DNA from: Methylobacterium sp. W2
GTDB lineage: Bacteria; Pseudomonadota; Alphaproteobacteria; Rhizobiales; Beijerinckiaceae
Assembly (NCBI RefSeq): GCF_020662345.1
Contig: NZ_VMOA01000025.1
Span: 1-64,000 of the forward strand
Direction of reading: 5' to 3'
DNA length: 64,000 nucleotides
The translations under genes were made by a program, and so were the position numbers. Shown one piece after another: positions 33,281 to 42,040 of the stretch. Under the pieces are notes generated by a model that saw only the letters and a program-made list of their open reading frames with translations, ran no database searches and was not told where the DNA came from. Within the stretch, counting starts at the first letter, position 1. Each line of letters starts with the position of its first letter.

Positions 33281-35961
33281 CAGACGGCGTACCCGCAGCG
33301 ACGGCCCCAGAATGCTTCGGTGCGCAGCGCAGGACGGACGTCATAGACGAACGAGGCGTACCGGAGCCGCTGCTCGGCCGCCGGCACCATGGCCGCCAGC
33401 ATCGCCACGCGCGCCGGCGCCATCTCAGAGAAGGACAGGGCGCAATCGGCAGCGAGGCATTGCGCGAAGGCGCTCTGCAGCTCGGGGGCGAGCAGCGAGA
33501 TGTCCGGCACGCCGCAGATATCGCGGCTGTAGAGCTCGAGCAGCTTCGGCTGGACGCGGGCGGTGATGACGGCCCGATCCTTGTCGGTCGCGGTCTGCCC
33601 GGCCGCCACGATGCCGAGCATCTCCAACACGACCTGGACCGGATCGAACACGGATGAGGTCGCGGTGCCGACGTCGAGCTGACGAGCCAGCGCCTTGAGG
33701 GCGGCCTCGGCGCGCTTGGCCTCGCCGGCGAGCAGGGTGCGGGTCTCGACGCCGATCCCGAAGGCCTGCGAACAGGCCGACGTCAGGATGGTCGCGAGAT
33801 GGATCAGGACGGCGTCGTCGGCCGTCGCGATCGAGGCAATGTTGACGATCTCACGCAAGCGAAGGTCCGCCAGGGTCGGAGCGATACGCGCCGACACGAC
33901 CGCCCGATCCTTGGCCGAGCCGGTATAGCCGGCAACGACCACGCCCAGGCTTTCCAACACGGCCTGGACAACGTCGAAGGTGCCCGAGGTCGCGATACCG
34001 CCGTCGAACTGGCGCGACATGGTGCGGAGCGAGACCTCGGCGCGGCCGGCGGGCTCGCGGAACGGGTCGGCTGGCACGCCGAACGGCACGGCGCAGGCGA
34101 GCGCCAGGATCGCGGCCACGTGCAGCTGCGTCGCCGCGTCCGCCGACGCGATGGAGGGAATCGCAATGATCTCGCGCTGTTTCAGGTCGGCGAGGACAGG
34201 TGCGATGCGAGCCGAGACCACGGCGCGGTCATTCGTCGAGGCCGTCTGTCCGGCCTCGACGACCTGGAGCGTCTCCAGCACCGATTGCACGATGTCGAAG
34301 GTGCCGGACACGGCCGAGCCGGTATCGATCTGACGGGCGATCCGGCGAAGGGCAGTCTCGGCGTCCTGACGCTCGCCCTTCAGAGCCTGGACGACGGCAT
34401 CGGGGGCGTCGAGCAGGGCGGCGCACTTGCCGGCCAGCAGGGTCGAAAGCGGGAGGAGGGTGCCCTCGTCCGCCACGTCGATCGAGGCGAGCGTGATGAT
34501 CTCGCGGCGGCGCAGCTCGGCGAGCAGCACCGGGATCCGCGCCTCGACGACGGTGCGGTCCTGGTCGCTGCCGGTCTGGCCGCCGGTGACGACGCCGCAC
34601 TGCTCAAGCACGTTCTGGACGAGGTCGAACTCGCCGGACGTCGCCGTGCCCGTGTCGAGCTGACGCGCCATGAGACGCAGGCTGGCTTCCGCGTCGGCGA
34701 CCTCCGCCTTCAACCCCTGCAGCATGGCGTCGGGGATGCCGAACAGGCGGGCGCAACGGGCGGCGAGGAGTGCTGCGAGATGCAGCTTCGTCGAATCGTC
34801 CACCGTCGCGATCGACGGCAGGTCGATCAATTCCCGGTTGCGCAGATCCGCGAGGAGCACCGCGACACGGGCGGTGATGACGGAGCGGTCTTTCGCCGTG
34901 GCCGTCTGGCCGGCAGCGACCACGCCCAGCATTTCGAGGACGGTCTGCGCCAAGTCGAAGGTGCCGCTCGTGCCGGTGCTGGAATCGAGCTGGCGGGTCT
35001 GCCGCTGCAGTGCCGCCTCGGCGAGGAGCGCCTCCTCCTTCAGAGCCCTGCGCACGTCCGCCGGCAGGCCCCAGGCCATGGCGCAGGCCGAGGTCAGGAT
35101 GACCGAGAGCTGCAGCAGGGTCGAAGCGTCGGCATCAGCGGCCGAGGCAATCGAGATCACCTCGCGGTTGCGCAGGTCGGCCAGCACGGCACCGACGCGG
35201 CCGGTGATGATGCTGCGATCCTTGTCCGAGGCGGTACGACCGACCGCGACGGCGCCGAGGTTCTCCAACGTGACCTGGACGAGGTCGAATGTCCCGTTGG
35301 TGGCGACGCCCGTGTCGAACTGCCGGGCCATCACGTTGAGCAGCCGCTCGGCGCCCTCGGCAACCGACGTGAACTGGTCCCGCGCAGCGCCGGTGATACC
35401 GAAGGCCGGGGCGCACACCGCTGTGAGGATGTTGGCGAGATGCCGCTTCTGAGCCACCTCGGCGTCGTCGACGTTGGTAAGCGTGGTGATCTCACGCGCG
35501 CGCAGATCTGCGAGCATGGACGCGATACGGGCGGAGACGACGCCGCGGTCCTGTGCGGATGGGTCCTGCCCAACCGTCACCACCCCGAGCGTTTCGAGGA
35601 CGGTGCGGACGATATCGAACCCGTCAGCCGCTGCCGTGGTCGAGAACTGCCGCGCCATGCCCTTGAGCATCGCCTCGGCCTCGGCTGCGACCTGCGCGAG
35701 CTCGGTGCGCTTCGCCCCCGAGATCCCGAACGGCGTCGCACAGGCGAAGGTCAGGATATCCGCCACGTACAGGAACACGGCGTCGTCGAGGGAATCGGCG
35801 TTCAAGCCGACGAATACCTCGCGACGGCCGAGCTCGGACAGCTTGGGGTCGACGCGGGCGTTGACCGTCTGGCGGTCCTCCGCCGCAGCCGACTGGCCAG
35901 CCGCCAGCACGCCCAGGTTCTGGAGAACGAGCTCGATCAGATCCTGACGCGTGCGGGGCAT
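33280..35961 (-). CDS. eight-repeat protein at the gp4 (tail accessory) position
   Basis: The 893-aa protein consists of eight tandem units of about 107-115 residues, starting near residues 1, 114, 222, 332, 442, 552, 659 and 769. Each begins FDxVQxVLExLGVVxxGQ, continues with xKDRxVxxARIxxxLADLRxREI, a short LxLAxILxxACAxxFGI segment and ends in a helix with MARQxDxGxATS. The last unit is divergent and adds an aromatic tail (YASFVYDVRPAL). Its place between coat and gp10 is that of P22 gp4, which is only about 166 aa and has no such repeats. A ring or tube built of one chain is possible. Confidence 0.75.
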   Translation of the reverse strand: MPRTRQDLIELVLQNLGVLAAGQSAAAEDRQTVNARVDPKLSELGRREVFVGLNADSLDDAVFLYVADILTFACATPFGISGAKRTELAQVAAEAEAMLKGMARQFSTTAAADGFDIVRTVLETLGVVTVGQDPSAQDRGVVSARIASMLADLRAREITTLTNVDDAEVAQKRHLANILTAVCAPAFGITGAARDQFTSVAEGAERLLNVMARQFDTGVATNGTFDLVQVTLENLGAVAVGRTASDKDRSIITGRVGAVLADLRNREVISIASAADADASTLLQLSVILTSACAMAWGLPADVRRALKEEALLAEAALQRQTRQLDSSTGTSGTFDLAQTVLEMLGVVAAGQTATAKDRSVITARVAVLLADLRNRELIDLPSIATVDDSTKLHLAALLAARCARLFGIPDAMLQGLKAEVADAEASLRLMARQLDTGTATSGEFDLVQNVLEQCGVVTGGQTGSDQDRTVVEARIPVLLAELRRREIITLASIDVADEGTLLPLSTLLAGKCAALLDAPDAVVQALKGERQDAETALRRIARQIDTGSAVSGTFDIVQSVLETLQVVEAGQTASTNDRAVVSARIAPVLADLKQREIIAIPSIASADAATQLHVAAILALACAVPFGVPADPFREPAGRAEVSLRTMSRQFDGGIATSGTFDVVQAVLESLGVVVAGYTGSAKDRAVVSARIAPTLADLRLREIVNIASIATADDAVLIHLATILTSACSQAFGIGVETRTLLAGEAKRAEAALKALARQLDVGTATSSVFDPVQVVLEMLGIVAAGQTATDKDRAVITARVQPKLLELYSRDICGVPDISLLAPELQSAFAQCLAADCALSFSEMAPARVAMLAAMVPAAEQRLRYASFVYDVRPALRTEAFWGRRCGYAV

Positions 35962-35964
35962 GGC

Positions 35965-36495
35965 TTAGCGAGCCCCCTTCTTGGCGGCGGGCGGTGCGGT
36001 GGCGGCGTCGAGGTCGGCGCGGGCCTGCGTCAGGTTGGCGGTGACGGCATCGAGCTTGGCGAGGGCCTCGTCGCGCTCGGAGACAGCGAACCCGCCGTCT
36101 TCCTGTGCCTTGGTGAGAAGCCCCTTCAGTGAGACGATCTCGCCGGCGGCGGCTTCGAGACCGGCCTCGGCGTCCTCAATCTCACCGATCAGACGCTCGT
36201 TCTCTGCCATCCCGGTCGAGATGAGGGCCTGCAGGCGCTCGTTCTCGGCGACGGCGTTGGCCAGCTCGTCGAGGACACCAGAAGCCGGATCGGCGACGGC
36301 GGCAGCGAGCGCCGGCGGGACGTAGACGCGGCCCTCGGAGCGGGCGGTCAGCGCCTCGGCGGTCGCGAAGGCAGGATCGACGATGCAGGTCGGAGAGGCT
36401 TCCCAGCCCTCCGGCAGTCCCTCGCCCGGAGCGAGGTCGAAAATCTCGGCGGACCCGTCGGACTTGTAGCCCCAGGTCGGAATGGTCTGGTCCAT
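35965..36495 (-). CDS. coiled-coil head-region protein
   Basis: The 176-aa protein has an N-terminal ~80-residue part (MDQTIPTWGYKSDGSAEIF) and a long predicted coiled coil rich in Glu/Ala/Leu (about 85-165) with a basic end (AAKKGAR). It is the gene after the coat, separated from it by a terminator hairpin. Its function is unknown; a head-completion or minor capsid role is possible. Confidence 0.6.
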   Translation of the reverse strand: MDQTIPTWGYKSDGSAEIFDLAPGEGLPEGWEASPTCIVDPAFATAEALTARSEGRVYVPPALAAAVADPASGVLDELANAVAENERLQALISTGMAENERLIGEIEDAEAGLEAAAGEIVSLKGLLTKAQEDGGFAVSERDEALAKLDAVTANLTQARADLDAATAPPAAKKGAR

Positions 36496-36541
36496 CGTAG
36501 GCCCTTCGTCAGGAGCGGAAAGGGACGCGCGGCCCCAGAAC

Positions 36542-36573
36542 GACGAAGGGCGCCACGAGGGCGCCCTTTCGTC
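36542..36573 (-). terminator. hairpin after the coat gene
   Basis: GACGAA-GGGCGCC and GGCGCCCTTTCGTC pair with one bulge around ACGAG. It lies directly after the coat gene and may lower transcription into the minor-protein genes so coat is made in excess. Confidence 0.6.
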
Positions 36574-36593
36574 TTAGCGGAGGTGAAACCCGA

Positions 36594-37838
36594 TCAGCCG
36601 TTGATGCGGGTCGCGAGGCGGGGGTCGACGGCCTTCACGCCGTAGAGGATGTCCAGACGCCAGTTCGAGACGTCGTTGGTGCCGTCGTAGTACGGGATCA
36701 GGCGGACGGAGAGACCCTTGTAGGACTCGCGCTCGCAGGACACCGCACCGTCGGGCTTCACCAGCGGCACGCAGGTCAGAGCGAAGGCGCTCTTATGGGC
36801 CATGATGTTCTGGACGTACGGGGTGTTGGCCGCACCGACCCAGGAGACCACAGCACCGTTGGCCGGAACCGCAGAGACGGTGGCGAAGGCGCCAGTGGCG
36901 ATGATCGCGGGTGCAATGTTGACGGCAGCGGCGCCCGAACCGTCGGCGACGGCCGCGTTCAGCACAGTGAACTGGCGCAGGTAGGGGAGAACCTGCTTGG
37001 TCACGTGGTTGACCGCGAACACGCCGGCGATGGTGAACACGTCACCCTTGGCCAGGGTGCCGGCAGCGCCGAGGCCGGCCATGTTCAGGATCTGGCCCCC
37101 GAAGTCCTTCACCGCCACGCCGTTGGCCAGGACCTGCGTGTAGGTCACGCCCTGGTTCGCGCCGGCGACGGTGCCGTTGGAGCGGGTGCCGGTCACGTGC
37201 ACGGGCACGTTCTGGCTCATGTACGTGTCGACCTGCGCGATGCGACCGACGGCGCCGTCGCGGTAGGCGTCCGCGACGAGCTTGTCGTTGTAGAAGGTCG
37301 ACTGCGCAGCGGCGAGGCCGGACTCGTCGTCGGGCGACAGCATGCAGAAGCGGCTATCCTTCGGGACCGAACCGTTGTTCAGACGGGTCGTGCCGCGCAG
37401 GAAGCCGGCATAGCTGCCCATGGTGGTGCCGGGGGTGCCGACCCAGCTCGGGACGGACGAGTAGAGGCTCATCACGTCCTGATCGACCTGGTTCGCCAGG
37501 GTGATCATCGCGGGCTTGATGACGCGCTCGGACAGCTCGCCGATCGACAGGGTGCGATCGGTCGAGGTGATCTTGAGATCGATGCCCTTCTTCTTGTCGA
37601 CGGTGACGGAGGTCGTGCCCTCGGTGATGTCCTGCGGAGCGGCCACGTCGCCGTCGCGCACGACGAACTGCGGGGGCTTCTTGATGGTGACGGACGAGCC
37701 CTTCTCGTAGCCGTTCACGGTCGAGCCGAACTCGTTCTCGTAGCCGCGGAACACCTTCGAGGCGGCGACGAGTTCGTTGTCGAGGATCTTGACCGCAGCC
37801 TTGGCGATCACATTGGCGGTGAGAAACTGGTTTGCCAT
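36594..37838 (-). CDS. major capsid protein, P22 coat (gp5) family
   Basis: The 414-aa protein fits the P22-type coat family: an N-terminal helix (MANQFLTANVIAKAAVKIL), the stretch VFRGYENEFGSTVNGYEKGSSVTIKKP, QDITEGTTSVTVDKKKGIDLKIT, and a C-terminal IPYYDGTNDVSNWRLDILYG. Length is close to P22 gp5 (430 aa). It follows the scaffold gene by 14 bases and is followed by a hairpin. Confidence 0.9.
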   Translation of the reverse strand: MANQFLTANVIAKAAVKILDNELVAASKVFRGYENEFGSTVNGYEKGSSVTIKKPPQFVVRDGDVAAPQDITEGTTSVTVDKKKGIDLKITSTDRTLSIGELSERVIKPAMITLANQVDQDVMSLYSSVPSWVGTPGTTMGSYAGFLRGTTRLNNGSVPKDSRFCMLSPDDESGLAAAQSTFYNDKLVADAYRDGAVGRIAQVDTYMSQNVPVHVTGTRSNGTVAGANQGVTYTQVLANGVAVKDFGGQILNMAGLGAAGTLAKGDVFTIAGVFAVNHVTKQVLPYLRQFTVLNAAVADGSGAAAVNIAPAIIATGAFATVSAVPANGAVVSWVGAANTPYVQNIMAHKSAFALTCVPLVKPDGAVSCERESYKGLSVRLIPYYDGTNDVSNWRLDILYGVKAVDPRLATRING

Positions 37839-37852
37839 GACGATTCAGGTCC

Positions 37853-38713
37853 TTATCGAGCGGACCCGCGGGTGCCGTACGTCTTGGCGAGCCACGCATC
37901 GATCTCCGCATCGGGAGACGAGGGCGCAGCTCCACCGGTGACCGGCTTCGCGGGGGCGGGGGCGGAGGGGGTTCGGTTGGGTTTTGCCAGGGTCAGGCGA
38001 TGTTCGAGCGCGCCCACGGCCTTGGCGGCCTGGATCGGGCTCATCCCGTTGAGCTTCGCCAGCTCGGCGGGGTTCTTGGCGAGGTAATAGGCGAGGAGGC
38101 CGCCTTTCTCGCTGTCGACGACGAGTTCGGAGACGTGGGGCTTCACCTCATGCTCTGCGGCCGCCTTCAGGACCTTGTCGGCGTCGGGAATCGCTTCCCG
38201 AACGTCGTCGAGCTTGTCGTTGAAGGCGTCCATCGCCTCGCGCTTGGCCTGCGCGGTCCGGGTCGAGGCCTGCGCCTCGCGATCGGCAATCCGCTGCTCG
38301 GCCAGAGCCTGACGCACGTCGTACTGACGCTGCGCCCGCTCATAGGCGAGGTAATCGTCGAAATCGGTTTCCTTCGGAGCAGCACCGATCTCGGCTTCGA
38401 TGGCCTTGGCACGGTCGCCGCTGTCGCCCACGGGCGCACTGCGGGTTGCGAGCTCGGCTTCGAGGCGCGCGATCTTCTCCTGCATCCGGTGAATGCCGGA
38501 CCGTTTCTTGGGCTTGTCCTCGCCGCCCTCTTCCTCGCCCTCGGGCTTCGGAGCGGGAGCGGCAGGTTCGGCCGGGTCTTTCCCTGGCGTCGCGGCAGGA
38601 GCGTCACCCTCGGCCGGCTGGCCGGGAATGGAAGCGTCCACCGCTTCCGAGGTCTCTGCGCCTGCAGCCTGCGCTTCCGCTGGCCCGCCAAGCACGATCA
38701 GGTCCTCGTCCAT
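37853..38713 (-). CDS. scaffolding protein
   Basis: The 286-aa protein is Ala/Pro/Glu-rich and acidic in its first 70 residues, then helical with charged heptads (IHRMQEKIARLEAELATR) and ends with a short basic motif (WLAKTYGTRGSAR). Position between portal-side genes and coat, size and composition agree with P22 gp8-type scaffolds that guide procapsid assembly and then exit. It is the first gene after late element B. Confidence 0.75.
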   Translation of the reverse strand: MDEDLIVLGGPAEAQAAGAETSEAVDASIPGQPAEGDAPAATPGKDPAEPAAPAPKPEGEEEGGEDKPKKRSGIHRMQEKIARLEAELATRSAPVGDSGDRAKAIEAEIGAAPKETDFDDYLAYERAQRQYDVRQALAEQRIADREAQASTRTAQAKREAMDAFNDKLDDVREAIPDADKVLKAAAEHEVKPHVSELVVDSEKGGLLAYYLAKNPAELAKLNGMSPIQAAKAVGALEHRLTLAKPNRTPSAPAPAKPVTGGAAPSSPDAEIDAWLAKTYGTRGSAR

Positions 38714-38728
38714 GTGTGTCGTCCATAG

Positions 38729-38759
38729 AAAAACCCGCCACGCGCGAGCGGGACGGGTT
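38729..38759 (-). terminator. rho-independent terminator between late element B and scaffold
   Basis: On the minus strand AACCCG/CCCGC pair with GCGGG/CGGGTT alternatives and are followed by TTTTT at once. It would end a leader of about 150-180 bases from element B, 16 bases before the scaffold start. Confidence 0.7.
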
Positions 38760-38893
38760 GGGGCATCATCGCGGCCTGCGCGGATCGCTGGCCTGCGTGA
38801 AGGGGAACGGACGCGCGTCTTCGGCCGCGGGAGGCGGCGGCGCGTCGGTCAAAAGATGGAAAGGGGTGCGGACGGAGCCTGTTGCGGCTCGCG

Positions 38894-38940
38894 CGTCTCG
38901 CGACGGATAGCTAATGCGCGGAGTTTGCCCGTCGGGTCAA
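38894..38940 (-). promoter_or_regulatory. late element B (promoter-like, leftward)
   Basis: Minus strand: TTGACCCGACGGGCAA, 25 bases, GAGACG (one base longer than copies A and C). At the -10 position it has GCATTA followed by GCTATCC, a better AT-rich block than in A or C. It precedes the scaffold-capsid-ejection unit and borders cargo bay B. Confidence 0.7.
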
Positions 38941-39391
38941 GCTGGAAGTGCCGTTGTTACAAATCCGATAGCCGGCCTCGTGCGCTTCTTACCCCCAGCC
39001 GACCCTCGGAAGGTCGGCTTCCAGGCTATTGAGGCCAAGGCCGACGACCGGGATGGGTCGCAAACGGACGCTCACTTTTTGCTCCGAAGCGAACGCTCCG
39101 CCTTCGATCCAGCCTGGTTGTCGAGGCCGCAGCAAGCCCTTCCTGGAAGCGGCCATTAGTCGTTCGTCCGACAGCTTCGGCTGATGGTGAGGAGTTCAAG
39201 TTCACCACCGGTCTACAAGCAGACTTTCCGCTGCCCGCCCATTCTCGATTTAAAGGCGGCTCTCTTGTTAAATCTAAATAGTCCCGTCTACACCCTAATA
39301 GTCAACATGCCATCCGCAGTTGACAGCACCAGTTTCCCGTTGAAATATTCAGGAGCTTCCATGATTCGAAGGAAGCAGTAGGGAGCGTGCC
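38941..39391. other. non-coding left part of cargo bay B
   Basis: About 450 bases between late element B and the RiPP precursor. Composition shifts from GC-rich to AT-rich at about 39150. A 65-codon frame at 39184-39381 lacks a good ribosome site. The AT-rich 39240-39380 part probably contains the cassette's promoter, but no boxes stand out. Confidence 0.4.
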
Positions 39392-39568
39392 ATGACTGAA
39401 ATAAATGCAAACTCGGATGGCAACGTACACATCGAAAAGAAGGGCGACAAAATAATCATAACTATTCCAGTTGATGATGTCCTTAAGGGAACGAAGGTTG
39501 AGGAGGGAAAACTTCTGGATTTTTGCAACTGTTCCAGTGTGCTCGGGGCCGTCGCCTCGTTTATCTAA
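39392..39568 (+). CDS. putative RiPP precursor peptide
   Basis: The 58-aa peptide has a charged leader with an alternating hydrophobic stretch (DKIIITIPVDDVLKG, residues 19-33), then EEGKLLDF and a short C-terminal part CNCSSVLGAVASFI with cysteines at 45 and 47. Length, a polar leader plus a small Cys/Ser/Gly-rich core, and a radical SAM/SPASM gene immediately after fit a ribosomally made, modified peptide. GGGAG lies six bases before ATG. The core boundary and modification are not known; it matches no class I can name. Confidence 0.65.
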   Translation: MTEINANSDGNVHIEKKGDKIIITIPVDDVLKGTKVEEGKLLDFCNCSSVLGAVASFI

Positions 39569-39575
39569 GTAGCCA

Positions 39576-39604
39576 GCCACGGTCGAGAGACCGTGGCGTT
39601 TTTA
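39576..39604 (+). terminator. attenuator between precursor and maturase genes
   Basis: A perfect 9-bp stem, GCCACGGTC with GACCGTGGC and a GAGA tetraloop, is followed by GTTTTTA. It sits eight bases after the precursor stop and before the radical SAM start, so it would give excess precursor message over maturase message, a common RiPP arrangement. Confidence 0.75.
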
Positions 39605-39618
39605 CTTTGGAGAGAAGC

Positions 39619-40980
39619 ATGTGGCAGTTCCCGCACGAGAATTACATCTACGATGGCATGCGAGGAGACTTGATACGCGCTGACGCTGGCGTAATTTCAT
39701 CATTGAGATCGCATATTGAGGCGAACCCAGATGCAGAACTAGAGATAAACGGAATAATTTATGGAAAGGCACGAAAAGAAAATATGAGGCCAGCTCTGAA
39801 GGGTGGGCAAACAGACCCTGTAACCATAAAAGTATCGATTACTGAACAGTGCAACCTAGTATGTGGCTATTGTCCTTACCCAGAAAATGATGCTCGTGGG
39901 CATTCGCCTTTTGGTTCGGGTCTTCCGCAGGAGCGCCTGGATAAGGCAACAGAGTTCGCAATCTCTCATTTGAGCAGCAGGACGGCACTTTGTTTCTATG
40001 GGGGCGAGCCGCTTTACCGGTTCAAAGACATTGCGGCGATTGTATCAAAAGTAGAGAAAGCTCGATCTGACTGGTCGGGGGTTATTGCTCTCACAACTAA
40101 TATGACACTCTGCTCAGATAAGATTGCAAATTATCTTATCGATAGACGGGCTATAATTCTTGTAAGTTGCGACGGGCCCAAAGAAATCAATGATCGTCAT
40201 CGGCCAACTCACAACGGCATGGGCACATTTGACAAAATTATGGCGAACATGGCTCGCTTTAAAGCGTTGGATGAGGCATATTACCGTGAATGTATAGGTA
40301 TTAATTGCGTTGTGACGGGCTGCGACTTCGACGAGCTGGACAATTTCTTTGCAACAGAATTTGGGGAAATCAAGCACATTCGCTTCTCAATTGCGTCCAA
40401 CTCCGGCGGCAGCATGCATGTCGATGGCAACACTATCCGCGACGAGCTGTTTGATTGGGCAGAGCGAGTTATACTGACCGATGAGGTTGAAAGTCTAAGA
40501 CGACGTCCTCTATTGCGTGACTTCATCAAGAACTATCTTCACCCTGTCGTCGAGCGTAAAAGCGTTCAAAACGAACGGAAAGGGTTCACCTCGTGCTCTC
40601 CTGGGGAACGCCTATACATCAACACGGACGGTTCCGTCGGTGTATGCGAAAGAACGGAGGGTCTTCAGATTGGAGATATTTCTAAGCGCAGCGAGGTGGA
40701 CACAGACGGGGTCGCAATCAGCTTCGCCGACATGCTTGAGAATAGATGCAAATCATGTTTCGCAGCACCCGCCTGCTCTGTATGTTACGCCGTGATCTGG
40801 GATGGAGCGATGCTATCTCATGATAGATTGAACAAATACTGTTCATCGTTCCGTGGAAACCTAATTCGCAGGCTATCTATCTACGCTAAAGCAAGGGAAA
40901 AGCATGGAGGGGCAGAGTTCGACGCATTAGTGAGAGAGGTTGCCGGAGACAATTCGCCGATTTTTGACGAGATCGAGTAA
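39619..40980 (+). CDS. radical SAM/SPASM peptide maturase
   Basis: The 453-aa enzyme has a short N-terminal region (to about 68), then the radical SAM cluster motif CNLVCGYC with Cys 78, 82 and 85, and GGEP shortly after (FYGGEPLYRF). The C-terminal SPASM region has CSPGERLYINTDGSVGVC and CKSCFAAPACSVCY, enough cysteines for auxiliary iron-sulfur clusters. Such enzymes form thioether, C-C or related crosslinks in precursor peptides. The first part may hold a leader-binding fold. ATG 39619 follows GGAGAGA. No protease, transporter or immunity gene accompanies it. AT-rich compared with the phage. Confidence 0.85.
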   Translation: MWQFPHENYIYDGMRGDLIRADAGVISSLRSHIEANPDAELEINGIIYGKARKENMRPALKGGQTDPVTIKVSITEQCNLVCGYCPYPENDARGHSPFGSGLPQERLDKATEFAISHLSSRTALCFYGGEPLYRFKDIAAIVSKVEKARSDWSGVIALTTNMTLCSDKIANYLIDRRAIILVSCDGPKEINDRHRPTHNGMGTFDKIMANMARFKALDEAYYRECIGINCVVTGCDFDELDNFFATEFGEIKHIRFSIASNSGGSMHVDGNTIRDELFDWAERVILTDEVESLRRRPLLRDFIKNYLHPVVERKSVQNERKGFTSCSPGERLYINTDGSVGVCERTEGLQIGDISKRSEVDTDGVAISFADMLENRCKSCFAAPACSVCYAVIWDGAMLSHDRLNKYCSSFRGNLIRRLSIYAKAREKHGGAEFDALVREVAGDNSPIFDEIE

Positions 40981-41262
40981 TCAGACCTCAAGTTCCGATT
41001 CGGGGCCCAAATCAGCAAGACGCAGGCGGCAGGCGCCCTACGTGCCTGCGACATCGCCGGTCTGACAAACGGTCATAGCACCACTAGAGAGTCTTTCAAA
41101 GGCGGACACTACCTCCGGTCGCACGCCAGTAGAGTGTGTCACTACTTTAGACCTAGAAAGCTTGCTGCTTACGGGGTCCCTGACGCGAGGAGATGGGACC
41201 CTACTGTCGTTCATCCACCCATTGCAGACCTGGACAGGATATCAAGTATCAGGGTTGTAACG
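40981..41262. other. gap between RiPP cassette and portal unit
   Basis: About 280 bases with no convincing gene. The 3' end of the leftward portal unit and of the rightward RiPP cassette converge here, but no clear terminator hairpin with T-run was found. Confidence 0.4.
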
Positions 41263-41709
41263 CTAGGCCGGGCCGATGCGAACACGCCCGGCCAGATCGA
41301 AACGGTGAACAGCGCCACTCACAAGTTGCGCGGGCATAACCAGCCCAGGCGTCCCTGCCGTCTTCAGCCCTGCGATATTGATGGCTGAGAGATCGGTGGT
41401 GATGCGTCCGACCAGGTATGTCCCAGCGCTCGGATAGGTGATGTTCGCCGTGTGGTTCGTGACATTGATGTCGGCCGCAGCCGAAGCAAACGGGATGGGA
41501 TGGCCCAGGATACGCAGGGCCCCGGTCGCCGCCGTCGTGAAAGTCGGAGTAAAGGTCAACGTGATTTCGATATCGGCCATAAGGCCGTCGGTGATCATCA
41601 CTCCGGTCTGCGTTGCGTAGGTTACCGCCCAATCACCAGGGGTGAGCGGGACGATCGACGGCAGGAACGGAAGGACCGATTGCAGAGCACCGCCAAGGGA
41701 TTTGATCAT
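41263..41709 (-). CDS. head-region protein of unknown function
   Basis: The 148-aa protein is beta-rich and Thr/Ala-rich, from VPLTPGDWAVTYATQTGVMITDG to a C-terminal AGRVRIGPA. Composition resembles capsid decoration or head-fibre proteins. It starts two bases after its neighbour and ends the portal unit at the edge of cargo bay B. Confidence 0.55.
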   Translation of the reverse strand: MIKSLGGALQSVLPFLPSIVPLTPGDWAVTYATQTGVMITDGLMADIEITLTFTPTFTTAATGALRILGHPIPFASAAADINVTNHTANITYPSAGTYLVGRITTDLSAINIAGLKTAGTPGLVMPAQLVSGAVHRFDLAGRVRIGPA

Positions 41710-41710
41710 C

Positions 41711-42040
41711 TCAAAGACCCTCGCCGATGGTGAACTCTACGTCTGGCGCGCCGCTGGCGACCAGGATCGCTACGTGGCGCTGATCCGACTGCAGGGACTG
41801 GACCTCGACGGCGCCGGGCGGGAGCGACTGAGCACCAGGCGCGCCGCCGGCGGGAGCGACAGGTAGCGGCATGTTGGCGTGGGCTCCGAACTCGACGGAC
41901 ACGGCTACGGAGCCGCGATTCCACATGCGGACCTGGACACCGCCGCCGGCCGGGAACCCGGCGAGCGTCGGCGCAGCGTTGAGCACGGTGTTGGCCTGGA
42001 GACGGATCGTCCCATTCGGGACTGCTCGGAAGGCTTTCAT
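41711..42040 (-). CDS. small beta-rich head-region protein
   Basis: The 109-aa product (MKAFRAVPNGTIRLQANTVL) is rich in Ala, Gly, Pro and Val with a predicted beta-sandwich character. Its ATG overlaps the portal stop as ATGA. It is probably a decoration or connector-region protein; no family is recognised. Confidence 0.6.
   Translation of the reverse strand: MKAFRAVPNGTIRLQANTVLNAAPTLAGFPAGGGVQVRMWNRGSVAVSVEFGAHANMPLPVAPAGGAPGAQSLPPGAVEVQSLQSDQRHVAILVASGAPDVEFTIGEGL

Noticed and set aside
33799-36132. A 777-codon plus-strand frame over the repeat protein
   Set aside because: It mirrors the codon bias of the eight-repeat gene; the Arg/Asp/Gly/His-rich translation has no protein-like pattern.
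39184-39381. A 65-codon frame upstream of the RiPP precursor
   Set aside because: No ribosome site, no domain and mixed composition; more likely promoter DNA.
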